Positions 34,120 through 46,149 of a stretch of 64,000 bases of DNA are shown here, piece after piece; positions within the stretch are counted from its first letter, which is position 1; each line of letters starts with the position of its first letter. The notes below the pieces were generated by a model, which was not told the DNA's origin, did no database searches, and saw only the letters and a program-made list of their open reading frames with translations. The stretch spans positions 1-64,000 of the forward strand of contig NZ_VSST01000016.1 of NCBI RefSeq assembly GCF_019402665.1. Direction: 5' to 3'. Made by a program: the position numbers and the translations under genes. This stretch comes from Bradyrhizobium canariense. GTDB lineage: Bacteria; Pseudomonadota; Alphaproteobacteria; Rhizobiales; Xanthobacteraceae.

Positions 34120-35286
34120 CTAGTATGACTTGGCCAGCCCCAGCACCTTTTCCGCAATGAAGCTGAGCGCAAGCTGCGGGCTGACCGGCGCGATGCGTGG
34201 GATCAGCACTTCGCGCAAGTAACGCTCGACATGGAATTCCTTGGCGTAGCCGAAGCCGCCATGGGTCATCACCGCCTGCTCGCAGGCATGATATCCGGCC
34301 TCACCCGCAATGTATTTCGCGGCATTGGCGGCGCCGCCGCAAGGCATGCCCTTGTCGTATTGCCAGGCCGCCGACATCACCATCAACCAGGCCGCCTCGA
34401 GCTCGACCCAGTTCACCGCGAGCGGATGCTGGATGCCCTGATTCTTGCCGATCGGGCGGTTGAACACGACGCGGGTCTTGGCGTATTCGGTCGCGCGCGA
34501 CAGCGCGAGCTTGCCGAGGCCGACGGCTTCCGCGGCGATGAGGATGCGCTCGGGGTTCATGCCTTCGAGAATGTACTGGAAGCCTTTGCCTTCTTCGCCG
34601 ATCCGGTCTTCCATGGGGATCTCGAAATCCTCGAAGAACAGCTCGTTGGAATCGACGACCTTGCGGCCCATCTTCTCGATCTCGTGGACCTTGATCCTGT
34701 TGCGATCGAAGTCCGTATAGAACAGGCTCAGCCCATGCGTCGGTGAGCGCACGTCCTCCAGCGGCGTGGTGCGCGCCAGCAGCAGGATCTTGTGCGCGAC
34801 CTGCGCGGTCGAGATCCACACCTTCTGGCCGTTGACGATGTAGCGGTCGTTCTTGGCCACCGCGCGGGTCTTGAGCTGGGTGGTGTTGAGGCCGGTGTTG
34901 GGCTCGGTGACGGCAAAGCAGGCCTTCTCGCGGCCCTCGACCATCGGCGGCAGCATGCGCTTGCGCTGCTCTTCAGTGCCGAACACGACCACAGGATTGA
35001 GGCCGAACACGTTGATGTGCACCGCGGAGGCGCCGGACATGCCGGCGCCGGATTCCGCGATGGCGCGCATCATGATCGCGGCCTCGGTGATGCCGAGGCC
35101 CGAGCCGCCATATTCCTCTGGCACGCAGATGCCGAGCCAGCCGGCGTCGGCCATGGCCTTGTGAAAGTCGTGCGGGAAGCCGCCGTCGTGGTCCTTCTTC
35201 AGCCAATAGGCGTCGGGAAAGTCTTCGCAAACCTTTGCGACGGCGTCGCGAATGGCTTCCTGCTGGGCGGTGAGCGCGAAATCCAT
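34120..35286 (-). CDS. Acyl-CoA dehydrogenase
   Basis: FAD enzyme of 388 aa that introduces an alpha-beta double bond into an acyl-CoA. ATG at 35286 (MDFALTAQQEAIRD) has an AAGGAG site; the frame extends upstream to 35442 without homology. Motifs are CFAVTEPNTGLNTTQLKTRA, KVWISTAQVA, and the C-terminal MTHGGFGYAKEFHVERYLRE. The final residues FIAEKVLGLAKSY complete a normal-length protein. It is divergent from the MaoC/CitE pair across about 230 bp, and the three probably act in sequence. Confidence 0.93.
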   Translation of the reverse strand: MDFALTAQQEAIRDAVAKVCEDFPDAYWLKKDHDGGFPHDFHKAMADAGWLGICVPEEYGGSGLGITEAAIMMRAIAESGAGMSGASAVHINVFGLNPVVVFGTEEQRKRMLPPMVEGREKACFAVTEPNTGLNTTQLKTRAVAKNDRYIVNGQKVWISTAQVAHKILLLARTTPLEDVRSPTHGLSLFYTDFDRNRIKVHEIEKMGRKVVDSNELFFEDFEIPMEDRIGEEGKGFQYILEGMNPERILIAAEAVGLGKLALSRATEYAKTRVVFNRPIGKNQGIQHPLAVNWVELEAAWLMVMSAAWQYDKGMPCGGAANAAKYIAGEAGYHACEQAVMTHGGFGYAKEFHVERYLREVLIPRIAPVSPQLALSFIAEKVLGLAKSY

Positions 35287-35516
35287 ATTCTTGATCTCCT
35301 TCTTGGGAGAAGCGACCGCGCAATCTCCCCCTCGTCGCGTTCCCCACTCGAAGGCCGTGGCGGATTGGTGCGCCCGAACGTGCCTTCGCTTGCGTTCTTT
35401 AACTTGAAAAACAGGGTACAGATACGTGAATTTCCCCATCAACTGTGTGTACCATGCATAGGGTCATGCGGCGCGACTGTAGGAGCGCGCCGTTATTTCG
35501 CAGGGAGGAAACCGCG

Positions 35517-35969
35517 ATGGCCGGACTTTATTTCGAGGACTTTTCCGTGGGCCAGGAGTTCAGGCATCCGCTGACCCGGACCGTCACGGAGATGGACAAC
35601 ACGATGTTCAGCCTGCTGACGCTCAATCCGCAGCCGCTGCACATCGACGCGCATTTTTCGGCCCAGACCGAGTTCGGCCAGCGCATTTTCAACAGCCTTT
35701 ACACCCTCGGCATCATGATCGGCATGACGGTCTATGATACGACCATGGGAACCACCGTTGCCAACCTGGGCATGACCGACGTCACTGTTCCGAAACCGGT
35801 CTTCCATGGCGACACTTTGCGGGCGACGACGAAGGTGCTTTCGTTGCGGGAATCCAAATCGCGCCCCAAGGCGGGCATCGTCGAGTTCGAGCACCACGCT
35901 CTCAACCAGAACGACGAAATCGTCGGCAAATGCCGCCGCATGGCGATGATGCACAAGAGGCCGGTCTGA
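35517..35969 (+). CDS. MaoC family enoyl-CoA hydratase
   Basis: Hot-dog-fold hydratase of 150 aa. The catalytic-type motif NPQPLHIDAHFSAQTEFGQ carries the Asp/His pair expected for MaoC-type hydration of enoyl-CoA. ATG at 35517 follows a GGGAGGA site; an upstream in-frame start at 35445 has none. The stop and the next start share one base (TGATG), so translation is coupled to the CitE-like lyase. Together with that lyase and the acyl-CoA dehydrogenase, it resembles itaconyl/methylmalyl-type CoA pathways. Confidence 0.88.
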   Translation: MAGLYFEDFSVGQEFRHPLTRTVTEMDNTMFSLLTLNPQPLHIDAHFSAQTEFGQRIFNSLYTLGIMIGMTVYDTTMGTTVANLGMTDVTVPKPVFHGDTLRATTKVLSLRESKSRPKAGIVEFEHHALNQNDEIVGKCRRMAMMHKRPV

Positions 35970-36820
35970 TGCGTTCGATGCTGTTCGTGCCGGGCGACTC
36001 CCCGCGCAAATTCGAGAAGGCCAGCGAAGGCAACGCCGACGCGCTGATCATCGATCTCGAGGATTCCGTCGTCACCGACAAGAAGCCGGAGGCGCGCGGA
36101 TTGACGCTGGCGATGCTCAACGGCCGCAACAAGCCCCATCAGCTCTATGTCCGGGTCAACGCGCTCGACACCGGCATGACGCTCGCCGATCTCGCGGCGG
36201 TGATTCCAGGCAAACCCAACGGCATCGTGCTGCCGAAATCGCAGGGCGGCGACGACGTGCGGCAGGTCGCCACCTGGCTCGAAGCTTTGGAGGCTGCGGC
36301 TGGCATCGCCATCGGCTCAACGCGCATCGTCTGCGTCGCGACCGAAACCGCAGCATCGATCTTCGGGCTCGGCAGCTACAAGGGCTGCTCCCCTCGCCTC
36401 GCGGGCCTGATGTGGGGCGCGGAGGATCTTTCGGCCTCGCTCGGCGCTACTGAAAAGGCGTCAGGCGGCGTGTTCCACAGCCCTTATCGTCTGGCGCGCG
36501 ATCTCTGCCTGATGGCGGCGGCCGCGGCCGAGGTCGCGCCGATCGACACCGTCTATACCGACATCGACAATCTGGCGGGGCTCGAACAGGAAACGCGCGC
36601 GGCGCGGCGCGACGGTTTTTCGGCGAAAGCGCTGATCCATCCCAAGCACGTCGACGTGGTCAACGCGGCGTTCGAACCGACCGAGGCCGAGCGCAATTGG
36701 GCCGAGAAGGTGATCGCAGCATTCGCGAGCAATCCGAACTCCGGCACGCTGCGCCTCGACGGCGAGATGATCGACAAGCCGCATCTTCGTGCTGCGATGA
36801 AGATTCTCGGCCAGAGCTAG
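35969..36820 (+). CDS. CitE/HpcH-HpaI-type CoA-ester lyase
   Basis: A 283-aa TIM-barrel lyase related to citrate lyase beta, malyl-CoA and citramalyl-CoA lyases. Conserved residues are seen in MLFVPGDSPRKFEKA, IIDLEDSV (metal and CoA region), YVRVN, VATETAAS (metal Glu), LMWGAEDLSASLG and KALIHPKHV. It would cleave or condense a beta-hydroxyacyl-CoA. The acyl-CoA dehydrogenase, MaoC and CitE trio is also found in mycobacteria (Rv2498c to Rv2500c), so a leucine- or itaconate-related role is possible. Confidence 0.88.
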   Translation: MRSMLFVPGDSPRKFEKASEGNADALIIDLEDSVVTDKKPEARGLTLAMLNGRNKPHQLYVRVNALDTGMTLADLAAVIPGKPNGIVLPKSQGGDDVRQVATWLEALEAAAGIAIGSTRIVCVATETAASIFGLGSYKGCSPRLAGLMWGAEDLSASLGATEKASGGVFHSPYRLARDLCLMAAAAAEVAPIDTVYTDIDNLAGLEQETRAARRDGFSAKALIHPKHVDVVNAAFEPTEAERNWAEKVIAAFASNPNSGTLRLDGEMIDKPHLRAAMKILGQS

Positions 36821-36866
36821 AGCAGGACGCCGCGCTGCGACAAGGGATCGAGGCCACTCTCAGCGT

Positions 36867-36957
36867 CGTCGTGACCGGGCTTGTCCCGGCCATTCACGGG
36901 CTTCCACACAACCGGCGCCCAAGAACGTGGATGCCCGGGACAAGCCCGGGCATGACG
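36867..36957. repeat. Imperfect 32-bp inverted repeat
   Basis: Left arm 36867-36898 and right arm 36926-36957 are reverse complements apart from about four positions; each arm itself holds a CCGGGCTTGTCCCGG hairpin. It lies between the convergent lyase gene and the FAH-family gene, in a position suited to transcription termination. Confidence 0.8.
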
Positions 36958-37013
36958 AAGCGAAAACGTCTCGCCCCTCAGGTTACGCAGTTGGGGAGAG
37001 CGGAAGCCCGCCG

Positions 37014-37811
37014 CTAGACGATCTTGATCGACATGTCCGGCAAGCCGTCGAGCTTGCACAACAGCACGTCGCCCTTCACGACCGGACCGACATTCTCGGG
37101 CGTGCCGGAATAGATGATGTCGCCGGCCTTGAGCTCGAACGCTTCCGACAGCTTTGCGATCTGCTCGGCCACACTCCAGATCATCTTGCTGAGATCCGAG
37201 CTCTGCTTCACTGTGCCGTTGATCGCGAGCGAGATGGCACCCTTGTCGAAATGGCCGGTCTTGCTGGCCGGGTGGATCGGGCCGAGCACCGCGGCGTGGT
37301 CGAAGCTCTTGCCGATCTCCCAGGGCTTCTTCTCCGCGGCCATGCCGTTCTGGAGATCGCGCCGGGTCATGTCGAGGCCGAGCGCGTAACCATAGACGTG
37401 GTCGAGCGCCTTCTCGGCCGGGATGTTGCTGCCGCCGGATTTCAGCGCGGCGACCAGCTCGACCTCGTGATGATAGTTCTTGGTCAGCGACGGATAGGGA
37501 TGATCGGCGACCTCGCCGATCGCGACGTTCTGGATTGCGTCGGTCGGCTTCTGGAAGAAGAACGGCGGCTCGCGGTTCGGGTCCGAGCCGCGCTCGATCG
37601 CATGCGCCGCGTAGTTGCGCCCGATGCAGTAGATGCGTCGGACCTGGAACACCTGGGTTTCGCCGACGATCGGGATGGTGACCATCGGCACTGGAAAGAT
37701 CGGCTTCGGCCCGGTCTGCGCCGCAGCCGGCGCAACTTCCGCGATCGAGACAGCACCTGCGGCCGCGGCAATTGCGAGCAGCTCTCGTCGCGTTGGTGAG
37801 ATCTCTTTCAT
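37014..37811 (-). CDS. Fumarylacetoacetate hydrolase family protein with Tat signal
   Basis: FAH-fold hydrolase/isomerase domain (about 45-265) with IYCIGRNYAAHAIERG, HHEVELVAAL and GYALGLDMTRRDLQ, which carry the metal-binding acidic residues, and a C-terminal GDIIYSGTPENVGPV. The preferred start at 37811 (MKEISPTRRELLAIAAAAG) has a GGGAG site and yields a twin-arginine signal with likely cleavage after APAAAQ. Family members are normally cytosolic, so export is unusual. It is divergent from a LysR regulator across 202 bp, which probably controls it. Confidence 0.87.
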   Translation of the reverse strand: MKEISPTRRELLAIAAAAGAVSIAEVAPAAAQTGPKPIFPVPMVTIPIVGETQVFQVRRIYCIGRNYAAHAIERGSDPNREPPFFFQKPTDAIQNVAIGEVADHPYPSLTKNYHHEVELVAALKSGGSNIPAEKALDHVYGYALGLDMTRRDLQNGMAAEKKPWEIGKSFDHAAVLGPIHPASKTGHFDKGAISLAINGTVKQSSDLSKMIWSVAEQIAKLSEAFELKAGDIIYSGTPENVGPVVKGDVLLCKLDGLPDMSIKIV

Positions 37812-37863
37812 GTTTTGTGCTCCCTTTTTATGTTCGTTGGGCGCATCATGCGCGCCGACCCGC

Positions 37864-37881
37864 CTGATAATCAATATTCAG
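37864..37881. promoter_or_regulatory. Candidate LysR operator
   Basis: The AT-rich, partly palindromic CTGATAATCAATATTCAG lies in the divergent FAH/LysR region, which is otherwise GC-rich. Position and shape suit a LysR-type binding site. No experimental consensus is available here. Confidence 0.3.
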
Positions 37882-38013
37882 TATGCCAGCAATGCTGCAC
37901 CGGCACGTCCTCTGATCGACGAGAACAGGCCACCTGCAGCCGCGCCTTCCAAACCGGCTCCCTTTCGCCACTAGCATGGAACTTGCATAAATTCTGGGCG
38001 ACATGGATGCCGC

Positions 38014-38913
38014 ATGAACCTCATCAGCCTCGATATCCGCATGCTCCGGTCGCTGATCTCCGTGGTCGAGACCGGCAGCATTACCGAGACCGCGCGGCGG
38101 CTGGGCCGCACCCAGCCGGCGATCACCCTGCAATTGCAGCGGCTGGAGGAGCTCACCGGCAAGCAATTGTTCGAGCATGCCGGGCGCCGGCTGACGCTGA
38201 GCGAGGACGGCACCACGGTTCTCACCTACGCCAAATCCATCCTGCGGTTGCATGACGAATTGATTTCGCAGCTGGCGTCGCAGGAGATCGAGGGTCAGGT
38301 CGTACTCGGCACGCCCGACCTCTATGCCGCCTTCATGCTGCCGCAGATCCTCAGCGTGTTCCGAAAATCCTTCCCGCGCGTCCAGGTCGAGCTCAATTGC
38401 GCGCTCTCGACGCCGCTGGTGGGCCTGGTCAAGCGCGGCGATGTCGACATCGCGCTCGTCACCCGCATGAACGATTTTACGGGCGGCCAGGTGGTACGGC
38501 GCGAGCAACTGGTCTGGATGACCGGCGAGCAGTCCGCCGCGCACCAGGAACGGCCCATTCCGCTGGCATTGCTACCGCCGGGCAACATCTATCGCGACTA
38601 CGCGATCGACACGCTGGAACGCGCGAATTTGCGCTGGCGCATCGCTTGCGTCAGCGAAAGCGTCGGCGGCCTCCAGGCGGCGGCCTTCGCCGGCATGGCC
38701 GTGACTGTACTTGGCCGCAGCGCGCTGGTGCCGGCGATGCGCGAGATCGGCCCGAACGAGGGCCTGCCGCCGCTGCCGAAGATCGAGCTGCTGCTCTACA
38801 AGTCGAGCGGCGCGACCTCGAAGGCGGCAACCGCCTTGCACGATTATCTCGCGCACTATCTGCGCCTCGACGAGGAGCTCAGCGGCCGCGGCGATCCGAT
38901 CGAGCTGTCCTGA
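38014..38913 (+). CDS. LysR family transcriptional regulator
   Basis: A 299-aa regulator with an N-terminal winged helix (about 8-66; MLRSLISVVETGSITETARR, then QLQRLEELTGKQLFEHAGRR) and a C-terminal effector-binding domain (about 90-290). It is divergent from the Tat-FAH gene, the usual layout for a LysR regulator and its target. It ends 3 bp before the convergent amidase, so control of that operon is less likely. The effector is unknown. Confidence 0.92.
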   Translation: MNLISLDIRMLRSLISVVETGSITETARRLGRTQPAITLQLQRLEELTGKQLFEHAGRRLTLSEDGTTVLTYAKSILRLHDELISQLASQEIEGQVVLGTPDLYAAFMLPQILSVFRKSFPRVQVELNCALSTPLVGLVKRGDVDIALVTRMNDFTGGQVVRREQLVWMTGEQSAAHQERPIPLALLPPGNIYRDYAIDTLERANLRWRIACVSESVGGLQAAAFAGMAVTVLGRSALVPAMREIGPNEGLPPLPKIELLLYKSSGATSKAATALHDYLAHYLRLDEELSGRGDPIELS

Positions 38914-38916
38914 GCT

Positions 38917-40407
38917 TCATGCCTTCGCGCGCGCCGGCTTTTCGCGGAGCGCCAGTGACGGCCAGAACGCTGCCCAGGGCTGCGCCGCTTCGAACGCAGC
39001 GGCGATGCGGAAGATCGTGGGCTCGTCGAGCCAGGCAGCGACGATCTGCAAGCCGATCGGCATTCCCTCGCGATCGAAGCCGCAGGGCAGCGTCGCGGCC
39101 GGTAGGCCGGCGAGATTGATCGGCCAGGTGAAGGGCGACCAGCCGAGATGCGGATCGACCTTCCCGCCGTCGATCGTCTCGACGCCGAGACGGCCGGCCT
39201 CGAACGCAGTCACCGCGACGGTCGGCGTCACCAGCGCATCGACGCGCTCGAAAAGCTTCAGGAAGCCGCTGCGAGCCTGGCCGCGGCGATACCCCGCTTC
39301 GATATAGTCCGTGCCGCTGTAGCGCCGACCGGCACTGATGACGTCAAGATAATCTGCTTCGGAGCTGGCGAGATCGGCCGTGGTCTTGCTCGCGACAGCC
39401 GCCGCCTGTTCGGTAAAGGCGATCGGCTTCAGCGTGTGCTCGAGGATGCCGGGATCGAGGCCCGGACCATCCATGGTGACCTGCGCGCCGCAGGCATCGA
39501 GAATGGCCAACGCCTTGCCGAACGCCGCGCGCACATCGGGGCTGACGGCGGCGTAGCCGAGATCGACGCTGGCGCCGATACGAATGCCGTTCAACGGCGC
39601 CGCCTTCGTATCAAACCGCCGCGCCGCCACCGGCAGGCTCGCGGGATCGCGCAGATCGTAGCCGGCGATGATCTCCAGCGTCAGCGCGGCATCCGCGACC
39701 GTGCGCGTGATCGGCCCGGTATGCGCGAGCGAGCCCCAGGACGGTGGCGAGAAGCCGGGTGAACGCGGCACCAGGCCAAAGGTCGGCTTGAGGCCGAACA
39801 CTCCGCAAAAAGACGAAGGCACGCGGATCGAGCCCACGCCGTCCGTTCCGATCGCGATCGGACCGCAGCCGGCGGCAACGCCCGCCGCCGCGCCGCCGCT
39901 CGATCCGCCACTGGTGCGACCGGGGTTCCAGGGATTGCGCGTGGTGCCGGTGACCGGGCTGTCCGCCGTCAACTTGTAACCGGACTCGCAGGTCGTGGTC
40001 TTGCAGGTGACGATTGCACCCGCCTCCTTCAGCGCCAAGACAACGGCCGCGTCGACATCGGGCACGAATGCCTTGTTCATCGGCGAGCCGCCATGGGCCG
40101 GCACGCCTGCAACAAAGACCAGGTCCTTGATCGTCACAGGTATACCGGCGAGCGGCCCCTTGGCCTCGCCGGCGCGCATCTCCCTGGTGAGACGATCGGC
40201 CTCCGCCCTCGCCTGCTCGTACATCGGCGTCACCACCGCGTTGCAGGCCCCATTCGTCACCTCCAGGGCGGCAATGGTGTCGTCGACGACATCGCGCGGA
40301 GTGAACGCCTTGCGCCGGTAGCCGGCCAGGATCTCGATTGCGGAAAGCGAGCCAAGGCCAGTCGGCGCCGGCGGGAAGGCCGCTCGGCCAAAACCATCAG
40401 TCATCAT
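38917..40407 (-). CDS. Amidase (amidase signature family)
   Basis: A 496-aa serine amidohydrolase. The Ser-cisSer-Lys triad is visible as Lys94 in VTIKDLVF, Ser169 in GGSSGGAAAGVA and Ser193 in GTDGVGSIRVPSS; the 24-residue Ser spacing matches the family. The start at 40407 (paired ATG) follows coxM by 13 bp and has AGGGT upstream; the extended frame to 40572 lies inside coxM. As last gene of an operon with an ABC importer and a molybdenum hydroxylase, it probably hydrolyses an amide or ring-opened product. Confidence 0.92.
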   Translation of the reverse strand: MMTDGFGRAAFPPAPTGLGSLSAIEILAGYRRKAFTPRDVVDDTIAALEVTNGACNAVVTPMYEQARAEADRLTREMRAGEAKGPLAGIPVTIKDLVFVAGVPAHGGSPMNKAFVPDVDAAVVLALKEAGAIVTCKTTTCESGYKLTADSPVTGTTRNPWNPGRTSGGSSGGAAAGVAAGCGPIAIGTDGVGSIRVPSSFCGVFGLKPTFGLVPRSPGFSPPSWGSLAHTGPITRTVADAALTLEIIAGYDLRDPASLPVAARRFDTKAAPLNGIRIGASVDLGYAAVSPDVRAAFGKALAILDACGAQVTMDGPGLDPGILEHTLKPIAFTEQAAAVASKTTADLASSEADYLDVISAGRRYSGTDYIEAGYRRGQARSGFLKLFERVDALVTPTVAVTAFEAGRLGVETIDGGKVDPHLGWSPFTWPINLAGLPAATLPCGFDREGMPIGLQIVAAWLDEPTIFRIAAAFEAAQPWAAFWPSLALREKPARAKA

Positions 40408-40420
40408 CAACCCTAAAGTA

Positions 40421-41218
40421 CTAGCTGAGCGCCGCGTCGACGGCGCGCTTGGCCATGACCGTGACGAGATGCGCACGGTAGTCGGCTTCGGCATGGATGT
40501 CGGAGGTGAGACCCTCGGTGTCGATCTTGATCGCCGCGATCGCGGACGGATCGAAACTTCGAGACAGCGCATCTTCCATCGGGGGAACGCGGAATACGCC
40601 GGAGCCCGCTCCGGTCACGGCCACGCGAACGCCATCGGCGAATTTCGCGACGAACACGCCGACCAGCGCATAGCGCGACGCTGGCGCCTTGAACTTGGCG
40701 TAGCCCGCCTTGAGCGGTACGGGAAAGCGGATCGCGGTGATGATCTCGCCAGGTTCGAGCGCGGTCTCGAACAGGCCGCGGAAGAACCCGTCGGCCGCGA
40801 TCTCGCGCGTGCTGGTGACGACGGTCGCGCCAAGGCCCAGCACACCTGCCGGATAATCGGCCGCCGGATCGTTGTTCGCGACCGAACCGCCGATCGTGCC
40901 GCGGATGCGCACGGCGGGATCGCCGATCATCGACGCCAGCGCGGCGAGACCGGGAATCTTTCCCTGCACCAGCTTCGAGGCGGCCACCACCGCGTGTGGC
41001 GTCATCGCACCGATGGTGATGGTGGCGCCGCCGTCGGTGATGCCCTTCAGATTCCCGAGCTTCGACAGGTCGATCAAGGCAGGCGGGCTGGCCAGCCGCT
41101 GCTTCAGCGTCGGGATCAGCGTCATGCCGCCGGCGACGAGCTTGCTGTCCTCGATCGAGGTCAGCAGTTTGGCAGCGTCGGGAATCCGGTCCGGCTGGTG
41201 ATAGGCAAACGGTTTCAT
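40421..41218 (-). CDS. FAD-binding medium subunit of molybdenum hydroxylase (CoxM type)
   Basis: A 265-aa flavoprotein subunit passing electrons from the [2Fe-2S] subunit to the acceptor. It has the two FAD motifs of the family, AGGMTLIPTLK and TIGGSVANNDPAADYPA, and starts MKPFAYHQP with an AGGGAGG site. It is 11 bp after the large subunit and 13 bp before the amidase. The CO dehydrogenase/xanthine dehydrogenase family is certain, but the substrate is not. Confidence 0.93.
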   Translation of the reverse strand: MKPFAYHQPDRIPDAAKLLTSIEDSKLVAGGMTLIPTLKQRLASPPALIDLSKLGNLKGITDGGATITIGAMTPHAVVAASKLVQGKIPGLAALASMIGDPAVRIRGTIGGSVANNDPAADYPAGVLGLGATVVTSTREIAADGFFRGLFETALEPGEIITAIRFPVPLKAGYAKFKAPASRYALVGVFVAKFADGVRVAVTGAGSGVFRVPPMEDALSRSFDPSAIAAIKIDTEGLTSDIHAEADYRAHLVTVMAKRAVDAALS

Positions 41219-41229
41219 GATTGTCCTCC

Positions 41230-43617
<2,388 letters not shown>

Positions 43618-43619
43618 GG

Positions 43620-44111
<492 letters not shown>

Positions 44112-44132
44112 ACTCCTGTGCGCGACGGGTCT

Positions 44133-45239
44133 TTACGCGAGTGGAAGCGCGCTGCCGGTGGCCCATGTGGCCATCACGACGTCGCCGACGGTGAACGGAT
44201 CCGCGAAGAAAGTCTTTTCCGGCACGTAGGCGACGAACGCGTCGTCCGGCACCGTGTCGAGCATGACCTTGACGAAATAGCCCTGGTATTCGATCGCGAG
44301 CACACGACTCGGCAGCAACGTGGTGCAGCCCGGCGGTAGTTCCCTGCCCGGCCGGACCAGCGCGACATCGTCGCGGCGCACGGCGATATCGATCTTGTCA
44401 CCGACGCTCACCGTGGACCGCGCCTGAAGCGGGACCTCGATGCCATCAGGCGCGGCCTGCGCGAGCGTAAAGGTCGAACCGTTGACCTTCTCGACCCGCC
44501 CCGACAGCACGTTCTGCCCGCCCATGAACTCAGCGACGTAACGATCGTGCGGATGGGCATAGACGTCGCGGGCCGCGCCCGCCTGCTTGATCCTGCCCTG
44601 CTCCATCACCACCACCAGATCGGCGAGCGCGATCGCCTCGAGCTGGGTATGGGTGACGTGGATGAAGGTGATACCGAGCTCCTGCTGCATCCGCCTGAGC
44701 TCCTGGCGCATCTGCACGCGGAGCTGCTCGTCCAGGGCGGACAGCGGTTCGTCGAGCAAGAGTACCCTCGGCTCGGTGATCGCGGCGCGCGCCAGCGCCA
44801 CACGCTGCTGCTGGCCGCCGGAGAGCTGCGCCGGCAGGCGGTCGGCGAATTGCGTCAGCCGCACCTTCTCGATCATGGCATCCGCAGCGCGCAGGCGATC
44901 AGCCTTCGACATGCCGCGCACGCGCAAGGCGAACGCGATGTTGTCGCGCACGGTGAGATGCGGGAACAGCGCGTAGGACTGGAACATCATCGCGGTGCGC
45001 CGCTGCACCGGCGCAAGACCGACGACGTTCTGCCCGCCGATCACGATCTCGCCGGCGGTCGGGTCCTCGTGGCCGGCGATCATGCGCAAAATCGTGGTCT
45101 TGCCGCAGCCGGAGGGACCGATGAAGCAGCAATAGGCGCCGTCGGCGATCTTGAGATTGACACCGTCCACCACATTGGTGACGCCGTCAAAGCTCTTGCA
45201 GACGCCCGCCAGTTCGATATCGCCGCGATCACTCTTCAT
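44133..45239 (-). CDS. ABC transporter ATP-binding protein (PotA type)
   Basis: A 368-aa ATPase with Walker A GPSGCGKTT (41-49), signature LSGGQQQR, Walker B VLLLDEPLSALD and a C-terminal TOBE domain typical of spermidine/putrescine-type importers. It powers the two permeases upstream, with a 7-bp gap. Its position before the coxSLM genes suggests the importer brings in the hydroxylase substrate. Confidence 0.95.
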   Translation of the reverse strand: MKSDRGDIELAGVCKSFDGVTNVVDGVNLKIADGAYCCFIGPSGCGKTTILRMIAGHEDPTAGEIVIGGQNVVGLAPVQRRTAMMFQSYALFPHLTVRDNIAFALRVRGMSKADRLRAADAMIEKVRLTQFADRLPAQLSGGQQQRVALARAAITEPRVLLLDEPLSALDEQLRVQMRQELRRMQQELGITFIHVTHTQLEAIALADLVVVMEQGRIKQAGAARDVYAHPHDRYVAEFMGGQNVLSGRVEKVNGSTFTLAQAAPDGIEVPLQARSTVSVGDKIDIAVRRDDVALVRPGRELPPGCTTLLPSRVLAIEYQGYFVKVMLDTVPDDAFVAYVPEKTFFADPFTVGDVVMATWATGSALPLA

Positions 45240-45246
45240 TCTCAGC

Positions 45247-46149
45247 TCAACCCTTTGTGCTGCTGCCGCGCTTTTTCTGGATCAGCACGATGCTGCCCAG
45301 GCTTGCGCCGATCACGATGAAGGAGACGATCGTCGTCACCGTCCCGAACGCATAGAGTGAGGGGGACGTGACGTTCAGCGTCATGCTCCATATCTCCAGC
45401 GGCAGCGTGTTCAGTGAGCCCGCGGTCTGGAGGCTGCGCGCAAACTCGTCGTAGGAGAGCGTGAAGCCGAACAGCGCGACCGCGACGAGGCCGGGCGCCA
45501 GCACCGGAATCATCACCAGCCGGATCGATTGCCAGCGGCTGGCGCCGAGGTCGTAGGCCGCCTCCTCCCAGACATGGTTGAAGCGCGACATCACCGCGAA
45601 CATCACGAGCACGCCGAACGGCAGCGTCCAGGACAGTTGCGCGCCGAGCGCCGAGGTGTACCAGCTCGCATTGAGCCCGAGCGCCTGGAACAACAGACCG
45701 GTGCCGAGGCCGAGCACGAGACCCGGCGCGACCAGGCTGCCGATCATCATGTAGAACACGACGGTGTCGCCGCGAAAGCGCTTGCGAAAACCGAGCCCGG
45801 CGAGGAACGAGACCACCACCGTGATAACAGTGACAATGACGGCGAGCTTGACCGAGCGGTCGAACGAGCCCTTGACGTCACCGGTCCGCACCTGGGTGAA
45901 GAGATCGACGAACCAGTGCAGCGAAGTGCCCTTCATCGGGAACACGAGGCCGCCGCGGATGTCCTGGAACGACAGGACGTAGATGCAGAACATCGGGCCG
46001 TAGAGCGCGATCACATAGAACGCAAACAGCGTTGCCAGGACGTAGAACGTCCACGGCCGGCCGCCCTTGCTCGGCGCAATCGCCTTTGTCGCCGGCGCGA
46101 TCGTCTTTGACACATCGGTTTTGGACATGTCGGCGAGAACCGCGCTCAT
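45247..46149 (-). CDS. ABC transporter permease (PotC type)
   Basis: A 300-aa inner-membrane permease with six predicted helices and the cytoplasmic EAA-type loop AAYDLGASRWQSIRLVMIPV. The extended N-terminus (about 30 aa, Lys/Ser-rich) precedes the first helix. It overlaps the other permease by 4 bp (ATGA), which indicates translational coupling. Confidence 0.94.
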   Translation of the reverse strand: MSAVLADMSKTDVSKTIAPATKAIAPSKGGRPWTFYVLATLFAFYVIALYGPMFCIYVLSFQDIRGGLVFPMKGTSLHWFVDLFTQVRTGDVKGSFDRSVKLAVIVTVITVVVSFLAGLGFRKRFRGDTVVFYMMIGSLVAPGLVLGLGTGLLFQALGLNASWYTSALGAQLSWTLPFGVLVMFAVMSRFNHVWEEAAYDLGASRWQSIRLVMIPVLAPGLVAVALFGFTLSYDEFARSLQTAGSLNTLPLEIWSMTLNVTSPSLYAFGTVTTIVSFIVIGASLGSIVLIQKKRGSSTKG

